Below are positions 1 through 10,018 of a stretch of 64,000 nucleotides of DNA, piece after piece. The position numbers were made by a program, and so were the translations under genes. The notes beneath the pieces were generated by a model. It did not search any database. It saw nothing but the letters and a program-made list of their open reading frames with translations, and was not told the DNA's origin. Source of the stretch: Atherinomorus stipes (Eukaryota; Chordata; Actinopteri; Atheriniformes; Atherinidae). Numbering within the stretch: position 1 is the first letter of the stretch; the number at the start of each line of letters is the position of its first letter. The stretch lies in assembly GCA_023101725.1 (NCBI GenBank), contig JALJCO010010201.1, forward strand, positions 124,001-188,000. The letters are read 5' to 3'.

Positions 1-1231
1 TGCTTCTTGTTTGTGTTTGCAGTCTGCTGCATTTTTTCTTTCTTTTCTTCTCCCTCCACTCTCTGCGGTATAATTAGATTCTTTGATCACTGAGTGGTTC
101 TTAGTGATATTCCTGTGGCTTACCCTGCTGACACCTCCCACGCTCCTTGTGTACGCACCCAGACACGTTCTCACATACATGCATTGATTTATTCCTCACT
201 TGAACAAGTTAGGAACACATTAATATTTCCTGTGTGACCCCTCTACAACCTCCCATGTCAGCCTCCCGTTGTTGCACACTTCCCCACTTCCTCCTATTTT
301 TGACAGAAATGGTTTTTAGACACCTCACATTTAAAATGCCTCTTCTTTTTCAATAAGTAATCAAATTGGTTTGCCAGGCATAAATATAACTGTGGGTGTA
401 ATGCCAGGTTGGTGGTGTATTGTAGACGTGGAGGGGTCTGATCAGCGCTGACAGCGGGTGTGGAGGAGGTTCTGGGATGCCAGAAACTGTCGTTGTCTCC
501 TGGAGGTGTCGATTTAATTCTATAAAAGATCTGCGAAAGGAAAGTGTAAGAAAAATCCACCTACAAATCACCCTTACCTTTAGCTATTGTTCATGTGTCT
601 TTTCCCTTGCTGTGTTGAGATAATTTTATTTCTTTGTCCTTGAGGGTGTTTGGTAAATTAATGAAGTTATTTGAAATATTTTCATATCAGTAATGACAGG
701 GTTTTTGATGCAAACAGACTTTGTGTAGCAAAGATGGATAGTTGGGAAATAAGCACAAGGAAGATGATACAGGAAGATATATCAGGAATATTTTTGCAGC
801 ATATTTCCTTTCCCATTATGTTGGTGCCACTATGACGTATTTCCAGTTGTGCGAATGCATCTTGCACAGAAAATCTGCTGCCAATTTTACGTGTGAACAC
901 TTCCCATATATTCTTCTGTGAGTGTCAGTAATTTGTTCCATTTTTAGTTCATACAAACATACATAAAGTCAGCAAAGATCAAAACCTGAGACTACATTTG
1001 TAGCAAATGTATAATGTAATTCCTTCCATATTTTTTTGTGCCAAAATAACTCCAGTAAACCCTTCCATCAAAATACCATTAAAGTCAGTTGAAATAAAGA
1101 ATGCTAAAAATTTCAAGGTTGATCTCTCTGTCAGGATGTCACATTTCCCCATCAAGCACAAGGTTGTAAGAGTATTACATGTTTATTTATTTTCCATTTA
1201 ATTTATCTTTAAATTCAGATTTAGTCATTAT
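1..1231. other. Unassigned non-coding stretch
   Basis: No open frame here looks like a gene: all are under 90 codons, of low complexity, and without recognisable motifs or splice-consistent extensions. The sequence is AT-rich and mostly unique-looking. It ends at the TTAA that flanks the MITE-A copy. Confidence 0.6.
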
Positions 1232-1235
1232 TTAA

Positions 1236-3252
1236 AGGAATAGTACACCCAAAGAATGATGTGACATCATTTTCTACTCACCCTCATGCTAAGCAAGACT
1301 CTGGAGCACTTTTTTAATATCTCAAATAAACTTTAATATCGCAGCCGGAGATCGGACAGGTTTTTGTTTTCCCCCAACTTTCATATAATGGAGTTCACAA
1401 AAAGGTCCATAAAAGTGATGCATGCTCATGCGAGTTCACGACACTATCGAAACCGCGGCAGACGAGATTGCGCAGTCTTTCTTTCTTTCTTTAAAATCAA
1501 TAGCCAAACTGTCTGGTGTTTGTCCCGGTTTGTCCGCAGCTCATTCGCTCTTAATACAATGCAAATTTCTTCTTCTACACTTGCATTATCAGCAGAGTAG
1601 GCGCTAGGCTTTCCACCAATCAGATCGGTTTGATCGGATCGGCCGATATTTCACATTTTTTTCATATTTTCTGATCGGTCCTTAACTTTTCATTCACCGA
1701 TCCGATCAATGACGTCATTGTCATTTTGAATCTGCTCCGGTAAAACTCTCATTTACACCAATTAAACTTAGAAAACAAGCAAAGCAGAATAGACACGTAC
1801 TCACTAGTATGTGTTTTATGTCTTCGTGGTATTTTTGTTGTGAGTTCTGTCACTATGTGCTGGACAATAAAGTTTTTACAATCCCAAATACGCCACACGT
1901 AAAGGATGGCGACGCCGGTTGCAAACATGTCAGCTCTTAGACTGAAAGGACACAGCGCATTTCCTGCATTTCCGCAAACAACCGTTTACCTTAAACTGTT
2001 GCAGCACAAGTGTTTGTCTCCATCAGAGACTGTAAATAACAGGACTCCAGACCGTGGAGACCTCCAGTGTCGAGCGCTTCGGCCACCGCGTGCTCCTCGC
2101 GTGCTCCAGCAGGTATGTCCACAAACGCTGCTGATGCTGCCGCATGCGTCCACAGCAAATATATTCCAGCCTACTGTAGCGATACCGGACTAATGAGCTA
2201 CAGCAGGTTGTTCATTCTCACGTCGAGGTTCTTCTGAGGAAACAGTCACTCGATTAGTTTGACCACTGATATGACATCATCAGATGTGAGCTCCAACTTC
2301 TGAAGCAGTATTACTGCCTTCATTTGCACCGAGACTGTAAATAATTTCAGTTATGACTACTTGAGTTGGGCTGTTATTTGTGCCACTGGCTCCAATTATT
2401 TTGGTTTGTCCTGATTAAACCTGAATGCCCATTAGAGGTTATTGATGTTTAACCTTTTCATCTCAGTCAGTTCAGGACAAAAAATGGAAACAAAAATCCT
2501 TTTTATGATACTCGGTAAACTGTATAAATAAATACAGGTAAACGAGCTATTTAAAGCAACCTTACGATGGATTTCAGAAAGCACAGAAGATTATTGAATA
2601 AAACAGCCCGCCCACAACACCCCCCCCCAAGGAAAAGAGGGGGGTGAAACCCGGGACCCTAGGGATGTGGTTTATAAATTGATAAATTTTGATTAATGGG
2701 GGTCTGTCTTGTATTTTAGGTCCAATCCCATTACATTCCCGTGGAAAAAGGGGGAGGCCCCCGGTTTAAATAGATACATTTGCTTCCTCACATGATCGGA
2801 TCGGTGATCGTTTTTTAAAACTCTCTCATCGGTGATAGGCCCCAAAAATCCTGATCGTGTAAAGCCTAGCCTAGTAGGCGCTGAATGCCGTGGCTTCCTT
2901 AGTGTTGTGAACTTGCACGCACGCACAACTAGGAAGTGCAATGTTCTACTGTTTAGGGTATGAAAACATTCTAAATGATGTTGTTTCGAGTAAATTATGG
3001 ACGCCACCCACTCAGGACACTTGAATTACATTGGACGAGCACTATGTAGGAATATTGCCAAGTTTTTCTGGACTTTTCTGGACCTTTTTGGTTCAGTCGC
3101 CGGTGAACTCCATTATATGAAAGTTGGGGGAAAATGAAAACTTGTCTGATCTCCCGCTGCATTTGAGACATCAAAAAAGTGCTCCACAGTCTTGCTCAGC
3201 ATGAGCATGAGTAGAAAATGAATGTGCATCATCCTGTGGGTGTACTATTCCT
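1236..3252 (+). mobile_element. MITE-A copy 1, TTAA-type non-autonomous element, interrupted by a hAT
   Basis: The left end AGGAATAGTACACCC follows TTAA (1232-1235). The right end is its inverted complement, GGGTGTACTATTCCT, followed by TTAG, a degenerate TTAA. The same family recurs at 54923-57194, and its right end at 18325-18424. Without the nested hAT (1605-2873) and one duplicated target the element is about 740 bp. Internal landmarks shared with the 54.9-kb copy are the sentence-like block around 'gcaagactctggagcac' near 1300, the segment with 'catgcgagttcacgacac' near 1425, and the matching inverted right half (3080-3252). TTAA targets are used by piggyBac and Kolobok elements; the superfamily is not resolved from the ends alone. 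Confidence 0.8.
1605..2873. mobile_element. hAT-type element nested in MITE-A copy 1
   Basis: The insertion is bounded by an 8-bp duplication, GTAGGCGC, at 1597-1604 and 2874-2881, as expected for hAT. Its ends are TAGGCTTTCCACC on the left and, inverted, TAGGCTAGGCTTTACAC on the right, both followed by clusters of GATCGG motifs. The unoccupied site is preserved in the MITE-A copy near 56.93 kb, where the flanks join directly. No transposase is recognisable; the longest + frame (1906-2193, 95 codons) has no known motif. A C- and G-run patch at about 2618-2645 looks like poor base calling or a decayed homopolymer. Confidence 0.82.
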
Positions 3253-3850
3253 TTAGCTACATTTTCTTTAAAGTTGTACTTCCATGGTCATTTCATTAAT
3301 ATTTCTGTGTTCTCCATTATTATTGAATGCATTCTGCATCGTTTCTGTTTAAAAAAAAGCTTCTGGTTGCTTTGTATCCAGCTGTATTTGTATACTAGAA
3401 GAGAGGCTTGTGGTCCAACGGCAGGCTTTTCCGGGTCCTTCTCATGAATTTCCGTCTGATTGGCTGGCTCTCATGAGTGTATGAAGGAAGCTCCGCCCCC
3501 TCGGCTCTTATTTCGATACAGACAGGAAATAGAGCCGACAAACAAGTTTGTTCCGTCATGCTAACAAACAGTTAGCTAATTAGCTTCTCAACTCCGAAGC
3601 TACAGTCGTGCTGTCTCCACTTCTAGTGTGTAGTGGAGGGTTACCTGCCTTCCAATGGACAGAATATAAACCCCACGTGGGATACGCTATTTACAATGTG
3701 ACGTAGAAGTGCAAGGCTGTTCCCAATTCGCTCTTTTCTTCGTATTGTTTCTCTGATGAGAAAGCACAGCCGACTGGGGGAACGCAACGCTAGCAAGTCA
3801 GCATGTGTAAGTAAACAAGGGGAAACCCTCCGTATTTCAGAAGGAGCAAG
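3253..3850. other. Non-coding flank; possibly left part of another TTAA element split by piggyBac
   Basis: No gene is seen. A TTAA at 3268-3271 is followed by AGTTGTACTTCCATGG. The sequence just right of the piggyBac insertion ends before TTAA (8520-8523) with CCTCCTTCCACTG on the opposite strand, a weak inverted match (about 10 of 16). If real, the piggyBac landed inside an older element of about 0.6 kb. This is suggestive only. Confidence 0.3.
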
Positions 3851-3854
3851 TTAA

Positions 3855-4065
3855 CACTAGAACGGCCAAGGCAGTCATTTTGACCGTTTTGAAATTTGAA
3901 AGCTGAATATCTTTTACAAATGAAGTCATATACCCTTCCTGGTCACTGACTTTTCCTAAAACTATGTTAATTTTGGGTTAAATTAGATTTTAAATTTAAT
4001 ATGTAAAGGAAAGAAGAAATATGACTATTTCTACCTATTTCGTCCACCAGCAGTCATTTTGACCG
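3855..4065 (+). repeat. Left TIR and subterminal repeats of piggyBac
   Basis: The 13-bp TIR (3855-3867) is followed by CAGTCATTTTGACCG at 3872-3886, repeated exactly at 4051-4065. The motif is a near-palindrome (GTCA-TTT-TGAC). Its inverse occurs inside the right end at 8431-8446. Such repeated subterminal motifs are typical transposase binding sites in piggyBac-like elements; binding here is inferred. Confidence 0.8.
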
Positions 4066-4240
4066 CACAGCGTCCTGCAGTGTTCCATTCTCCCGCTGCA
4101 GCTAAAAATAGAACTCTGTGGCGGGAAATTTGACAGCTGTCATTCCAGGGAGATTTTCACCGGTGTTTGATGACATTCTTGCTAGCATAGTTGTAGTTAG
4201 TTTATTTCCTTTAACAAAATATAAAAAGAAAAGAGGTAGG

Positions 4241-6105
4241 ATGGCACAGAGGTTTAGGAGGAATATGACAGCAGAGATGGCCTTGAAGAGATTGATGGAT
4301 ATGGACAGTGACGATTCTGGAGGACAATCCGATCCGGGTACGAATGGATCTGATAATAGCGACGACTCTTGGGTGGATCAAAACTCCTCATCTTCAGAAA
4401 GTGAGGTAGAGGAGATCCCAAGGAAAAGAAGGCGCCTCATAGCAGCTGACGGCTTTTCAGCTGTTATGACAGCTGAAATGTCGGGTGAGCTTTTCATCAC
4501 ATTAGCCTATAGATGGTTATTAGCTACTATTGTTACAATAATATTATTACCATGTTATTATCATAAGGCCCTGCTGAACTGCCAACTACAAACGGGGAGG
4601 CCAACCCACATCTGGAGGAGTCATCGCGCCCAGAGGTGGAGGTGGAAAATGGGAAGGATGGCACTGTTTGGACAGTTGTCCAGCCTGGTGAACATTCGGG
4701 TAGACGGCAGACTCAAAACGTCCTCACTGAAGTCGGCGGCCCCACATCGTATGCCAAGCGCAACATCGAGGATGCAGCTACGGCTTTCCTGTGCGTTGTT
4801 GACAACAGCATGCTGAAGCAAATCAGGGACTGGACCGTGGCTGAGGCACATCGCAGCGGTCACACCTCATGGGACATGACTGTGCCAGAGCTGAAAGCAT
4901 TCATTGCCCTCTTATACATTCGCGGAGCACAGGGAGCAAAAAATATGGACATAGACAGTCTCTGGTCAGAGAAATGGGGTTTTCAGTTTTTCAAAGACAC
5001 AATGTCCAGAAAAAGATTCAAGGAGATCATGAAATTTCTCCGTTTTGATAAGAAGGAAACCCGACGCGCACGTCTCCTGGATGACAGATTCGCATTGATC
5101 TCTGACACCTGGAACAAGTTCATTGAGAACAGCATTGCTTGCTACAAGCCCGGTGCCAACATCACAATTGATGAACAGCTGTTTCCCACCAAGGCCAGGT
5201 GCAGATTTATTCAGTACATGGCAAATAAACCTGATAAGTTTGGGATAAAGTTTTGGTTGGCGGCAGATGTCGGCTCAAAATACCTGCTGAATGGCGCTCC
5301 ATATCTGGGAAAGGAGGAGACGCGGAGCAGAGGTCAGCTGCTTGGAGAAAATGTGGTACTGAAGCTGGCGGACCCATTCGTGGGCAAGGGAAGAAACATT
5401 ACTACCGACAGTTTCTTCACCTCTCTAAAACTGGCCACCACCTTACAGGCCAAGAAGACCAGTCTGGTGGGCACTATGGGGAAAACGAAGCGCGAGTTGC
5501 CTCCCTCTGCCAAGCAGCAAGCAGAGCTGTTCTCTACCAAGGTGCTGAAATGCGAAGATGCGACTCTCACAATTTATCAGGGGAAACCTCGTAAAAATGT
5601 GTGTATATTGAGCACTGTGCACACAGCAGGAGTGAGCATCAGTGATGGGCCGAAGGCGAAGCCAGAGTCTGTGCAGTACTACAACAACACCAAATACGGC
5701 GTGGACGTCCTGGATCAGATGGCAAGAAAATATTCAGTAAAGGGTGGAACACGAAGATGGCCTGTTGCCGTGCTCTACAATTTGCTGGACTTTGCCGGAA
5801 TAAATGCTCACATCCTCTTCAAGGAGTGCACCGGCTCCAAAATTGCGCGACGGAAGTTTCTGCAGCAGCTGGCAGAGGAGCTTCGAGCGGAGTTTGTGGA
5901 GGGGAAAAAGCCACCAGGAATGACGGGACAGGCTGGTCAACAGCACAGCTCACGGGGACAGCAGATTCCTAAAAGGAAGCAATGCCAGGTACGAAGAAGC
6001 TGTGCCAAAAATAAAACTTCCGACACCTGCAGCAGATGCCGCAAAGCCGTTTGCGGGAGTTGTGCCAGCAGGAGAGAGGTGATCTGCGCTGGCTGCGACC
6101 TGTAA
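4241..6105 (+). CDS. piggyBac transposase (two exons, 593 aa)
   Basis: This is a nuclear DDD transposase that cuts and pastes DNA at TTAA. Exon 1 is 4241-4484 and exon 2 is 4568-6105. Joining at donor gtgagc and acceptor cataag keeps the frame and gives 593 aa, against 594 for the moth piggyBac protein. The N-terminus is acidic and Ser-rich (residues about 20-65), followed by basic RKRRR, a likely nuclear localisation signal. The DDE_Tnp_1_7 core carries D283 in ITIDEQL, D362 in ITTDSFF, and D461 and D464 in GVDVLDQ. The spacing of 79, 99 and 3 nearly matches the known D268/D346/D447/D450. The last 40 residues hold eight Cys in paired CxxC arrangement, the usual piggyBac Cys-rich domain that binds DNA ends. 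ATG 4241 is chosen because the upstream in-frame extension lacks an ATG. No stop or frameshift is seen. A domesticated PGBD gene is unlikely because TIRs and TTAA duplications are present. Confidence 0.92.
4485..4567 (+). other. Predicted 83-nt intron of the piggyBac transposase
   Basis: Donor GTGAGC at 4485 and acceptor ending ATAAG at 4567 join a phase-1 split Gly codon. They link the acidic N-terminal frame to the transposase-core frame without gain or loss of frame. Unspliced, the N-terminal frame runs into unrelated codons and stops at 4816. The branch/polypyrimidine region is weak and AT-rich. Support is from frame logic only, with no transcript seen. Confidence 0.8.
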
Positions 6106-6110
6106 ATAAA
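6105..6110 (+). promoter_or_regulatory. Polyadenylation hexamer AATAAA overlapping the transposase stop codon
   Basis: The TAA stop occupies 6103-6105 and AATAAA occupies 6105-6110, so the hexamer begins on the last base of the stop. It is in the right place to end the transposase message before the nested element. Another downstream signal could be used instead; there is no transcript evidence. Confidence 0.5.
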
Positions 6111-6137
6111 GTAGGCTAGTTGTATTACCATCACTGC

Positions 6138-6212
6138 AGATTATTATTATCAGCCTATTATCATTTATTATTATTAAAATTAATATCATTATTATTATTA
6201 TTGTTATTATCA
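6138..6212. repeat. Imperfect ATT-rich microsatellite
   Basis: This is an interrupted (ATT)n tract directly after the transposase stop, inside the piggyBac 3' region. Confidence 0.8.
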
Positions 6213-6426
6213 TAGAACACTTTTGCTTCATATGCCTATTCTTAAAACTTTGTTCCGCTGTTTGGTTGTTTTATTTTACACCTGTTGATGTTTATATTGC
6301 TGATACATGCAAAATAGTGTTCAGTTTGTTTCTGTGAGCATGAGACTACAAGTGTATTATTGTTTTATAGTTAATGTTTTTATAAGATTTGTCAGATAAA
6401 TTTTAAAAAGCCATTTTAAATATATT

Positions 6427-8222
6427 GGCCGCGTTTCCCAGTTAAGATTCTTCTTTGGATTAAAGAAGGCCTCAAGGAAGCTCTTCCCAACAAAGGATCG
6501 CAAAGATACGCCCGTTTCCCAGATTGCTTCTTTCGCGCGTTCTTATTTCCTGAGAAACGTCTTTGCTACGCTACATCTTAAGAAGGTCCTAACAGAAGCT
6601 ATCCACTTCCGGGGGTGCTGAAAAAAAAGCAATCGAGGTCAGGTATACCGATCGACACCATTCATTTAGTGTGGAGGTTATTTTCCGACGCTGATATTGA
6701 GCCCATTTATACGTTTATGTGTTTGTGCAAGAAGACAAACTGTTAAAAATATGCATGTGATTACCAGTGATTGCAAATATTCATTGAAAAGCTCATTGTA
6801 TATTGTGTAATTGGCCAAATTGTGCTAAACAGGTGTAGGCGATTGGAAATTTACAGATGCCCTATAAATAATGGTCATTCTGACGCTATTTGTTGACGTA
6901 ATGGCTGAAGGGAACCCCGCCAAGAGGATTCCTGAAACGTGCGTGTGTGTCATATCGATGCTCAGTAGTAGAATCGGGAAACGGTGGCTAGGTGATTGAA
7001 ACACTGAAAAAGGGTAACATTTTCTTGTTCGCAAAAAAATAGATCAACTCCTGGAACTCCTGACAAGCTTCAGCCAAAAACGATATGCACCAAACTTTCA
7101 AAAACTTTTTGTCGGGTTACTGTTGTCTGGGGAAATCTTGGAGGATGTAATCACCTACACACATCTTATGTTAAATGAGCTCCACATGGCAGCATTTGGT
7201 AAATGGGCGACATACTGTATCTGGTGCGTAAAGTGTGCGTCCAGGATGACGCACGTGCATTCAACAAACAGTAATCCCGCAAATGGTTGACGTGACTTAA
7301 TAAAGAATGGCTTGTTCTGCCACTCACTCGTGCCCAATTCTTCAAAGGCCTGCGTAAACGCAAAGTAATGGGAATGCTCCACATATTACACTGAGAGGTT
7401 GTGTTTGCCATTTTTGAATCACTGCCCAGTGCCACCTATGATTTTTAACATGACCTTTGTGCTGAGGTTGGCAGAGAAAGGTAGTCAGGGGGACCTAAAT
7501 AGGTGGTTCGGGTGGTACTGAAGTGTTTTATAGTTCAATATCAAAGTGTGGCCGGAGGGGGTGGTTTGGTGACTGGAGGGGGTGGTTTGGTTTGGGGGTG
7601 GTTTGGTTTGGTTCTCTGCACAGACATCTGATGCGGGTCTGATATGGGTATGCGTAAATGGCCATGTTTTTATTGAGCGAAGCAGGTGCATCTCATCATG
7701 AACAGCTGACAAATGCGTAAATATGACGTGAGTCCTCATAGATTGCGTATAATTTGCGTACAATTCCTACCGCAATGTTTTTGTTTCTGTGGTTGATACC
7801 CACAGGCCTATCTTGCCATAATGATTAAACTTAACCACAATATTTTCTGTCATTCACTCGGTAACTACAGTTTTCTTCCATCATAGATGATTGACATTAT
7901 GACATGAGTGAGAAAACATGACTCAATACAACAACTGATCCGTGAATAGGTCCATTTTTAATAATTTCCATTTTCTACTTTTTTTTCACGGGAAATAGTG
8001 TCGTTTCCAAAAGTCACCAGTAGATGGGCCTGTTGTTCCCTTAGCAGGGGGGAACGTTAAAGAAGGTTCGAAAGAGTGGGTCTGGCCGCTCCTGAAAATA
8101 AAGAAGCTCCTGAGTTAAGAGCGCATCTGGGAAACGCAACGTCCAAACAAGGCACCTTTAAGAAGTGACTTAAGAAGGACCTCAGCGTTAAGAGTGTCTT
8201 AACTAATCTGGGAAACGCGGCC
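6427..8222. mobile_element. TIR element nested inside the piggyBac, family uncertain
   Basis: The ends are perfect inverted copies of GGCCGCGTTTCCCAG, flanked by ATT on both sides (6424-6426 and 8223-8225). Each arm holds a second inward copy of CGTTTCCCAGAT or a close variant (about 6513 and 8125) and many TTAAGA/TCTTAA motifs. The 3-bp duplication points to PIF/Harbinger, though ATT is not the usual TWA target. It is 1796 bp long and has no frame above 92 codons, with no recognisable nuclease or Myb-like protein, so it is non-autonomous or decayed. It sits downstream of the transposase stop and leaves that gene intact. Confidence 0.75.
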
Positions 8223-8430
8223 ATTGTCAGTTTGTTGTCACGATGTTTGACATCAGAACAAAGAAGTCTAATTGCTTATTCAATCTCGTTATCTATTTTT
8301 GGTGTTCATTAAACTTTTTAAATTAACTATTTTGGTGTTATTTTGTTTTATAAAGCATCACTTAGAGAGTTAAATGCAGTTCTGATTTATCTGTGTACTA
8401 ATAATCAAAATTAAATGCAGTTTAAATGTA

Positions 8431-8490
8431 GCAGTCAAAATGACCGCTGGTGGCCGTTCTAGTAGTTATGGAATTGCGGCCGTTCTAGTG
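8431..8490 (-). repeat. Right end of piggyBac with a doubled TIR motif
   Basis: The terminal GGCCGTTCTAGTG (8478-8490) is preceded by a second GGCCGTTCTAGTA at 8452-8464. That inner copy is adjacent to the subterminal motif GCAGTCAAAATGACCG at 8431-8446. The left end has only one TIR copy, so the two ends are asymmetric. Confidence 0.8.
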
Positions 8491-8523
8491 TTAAATGGGT
8501 TTTCAGTGGAAGGAGGCCTTTAA

Positions 8524-9536
8524 AGGAGTCATCACCCAGAAATCCCACTTTTTCACGTCAAAACATGTGTATTGGAACAGGACCTCAGTTATAACGTGCC
8601 AGAAACTCTGGAAAGTGAAAATAACTTCGTCTTTGAGTGTGGGCGCTCTCTTCTCACCAGAATCGGCCACAAGCACACGCTCTCCACAGTACGCGGTTTG
8701 GATTTCTTTCTCAGGATGACGTGAACTAGAGAGGCTGCTAGCTGCTAAGCTAGCCTCTTTAGCGCCACCTAAAAGCAGCTGATTACCTGCCGTGGAGTCG
8801 TTGTGATCAGCTGTTATGACGCGAACTAGATAGGCTGCGAGCGAGCTGCTAAGCTAGCGTCTTTAGCACCACCTGAAGGCAGCTGATTACCTGCCACGGA
8901 GTAGACCAGTTTTGTCAGAAAGGACGCTGGCGACAAGGAGGAGGAGGAGGGGGGAGATTGCCATGCTGAGTTGCCTCGGCAGAAATTCAGCAGTTTTCAG
9001 TGCTTTAACAGGAGGGACAGCACTACCAGGGAGCAGTGGATTATATTTATTAGTGAGGATGTGCAGTCGGTAAGTGTTTCTGCTTGTGTAACTTATTATC
9101 TTTTGTGTAAGAGACCAGTAAACGGTGGTTGACGAACGGACAAGCTGCTAATGTAGCTACAGAAGCTAACACTGTTTGGTTAACTTCACGTCAGACGTCC
9201 GCTCCTTATATTCATCAGATTCCAGCCCTTTTACTCCGCGGATCCTCTCTATCAACTGCACCATTACGTTTTTATCACGTTTTCCTCTGTTGGGACATCA
9301 TTTCCTTCACCTGCTTTGTCCTGATAAAACTTTGTTTTGGCTTTGACGTTTGCCTCGTGAACGCGCTTGCAGACAGGTCTAACTCTCGTACGTATTCTCA
9401 CGACAAACAATAGTTGGGGATAAAAAGAGGTTAAAATGAGCTCATTAAATTTTTGTCCCACCCAACTAGAATTAAAAATTCATTTATAGATAATTTAAGA
9501 AGGATTGTGTATGTAAAACAGCAGGTTATGACACCT
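8524..9536. mobile_element. MITE-C, TTAA-flanked non-autonomous element
   Basis: The left end AGGAGTCATCACC follows TTAA (8520-8523). The right end GGTTATGACACCT precedes TTAA (9537-9540) and is its imperfect inverse. It lies only 25 bp right of the piggyBac TTAA and shares its right TTAA with the next repeat. It contains a 100-bp tandem duplication and no recognisable protein. Confidence 0.72.
8715..8905. repeat. Two-unit tandem duplication inside MITE-C
   Basis: Unit 1 starts GATGACGTGAACTAG at 8715 and unit 2 starts TATGACGCGAACTAG at 8815. Both continue through 'gctgctaagctagc' and 'cagctgattacctgcc'. The period is about 100 bp and the second unit is slightly shorter, with scattered substitutions. 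Confidence 0.8.
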
Positions 9537-9540
9537 TTAA

Positions 9541-10018
9541 AGGACAACTTTCTTTATTTTCAACCTGGACCTTATTTCTAGGAGTATATACGTGCATTTA
9601 CTCACCACTAAAGTTTATGCATCACTTTGAGTCCTTCAGAAGATATTACGTTTAGTCGCCCTTCAGTGTTCCTCCAGTAAAATGGGAAAGCCGGGGTAGC
9701 CACTATATGAGACATTATCTGCAGCAAAACTTCTTGATTTTCGCCAATACTTTAAGTAGAATGAACGAACGAATGAGTACTATTGTCCTGTGAGTTCAGA
9801 GTTTTGCACATTGTGTTATTGTTGTTGTCAGGGTAACGAGCTGCTCTTCTCATCTGTGCTACGGAGGCGTGCATCGTGAACGTGCGGCCCCGATAAGTGT
9901 AGAACACCCTCACAACTAACAGAAAGCTAAATCTAGACACACAGGACAAAAGTGCTCGTTTGTTCATTCTACTTAAAGTATCGGTGGAAATCAAGGCGTT
10001 TTGCTGCAGATAATGTCT
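9541..10018. repeat. TTAA-adjacent repeat with long hairpin arms
   Basis: Starting right after TTAA 9537-9540 (AGGACAACTTTC...), this block holds an inverted repeat. The left arm is 9710-9792 and the right arm 9940-10018, about 80 nt each with a 147-nt loop. The arms begin and end with AGACATTATCTGCAGC and its inverse. The imperfections are scattered substitutions. No right-hand TTAA with a matching end was found, so the outer boundary is open. It is probably a foldback MITE. Confidence 0.7.

Larger units (their letters stand above)
3855..8490 (+). mobile_element. Complete piggyBac element with intact transposase
   Basis: The element starts CACTAGAACGGCC directly after TTAA (3851-3854) and ends with the exact inverse GGCCGTTCTAGTG directly before TTAA (8491-8494). 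TTAA target duplication is diagnostic of piggyBac. It carries an uninterrupted two-exon transposase. Total length is 4636 bp, of which 1796 bp (6427-8222) is a separate nested element, so the original was about 2.84 kb. Intact ends, intact target duplication and an intact frame suggest recent insertion. Whether it can still move as a 4.6-kb unit cannot be read from sequence. Confidence 0.93.

Noticed and set aside
4118..4240. Upstream extension of the piggyBac first exon
   Set aside because: The extended frame begins at a GTG and has no ATG. The first ATG with the usual acidic N-terminus follows at 4241.
4636..6105. Transposase as a single-exon 489-aa protein starting at ATG 4636
   Set aside because: The frame is open upstream to a good acceptor and joins in frame to the acidic exon, giving the usual family length. 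A shorter isoform cannot be excluded.
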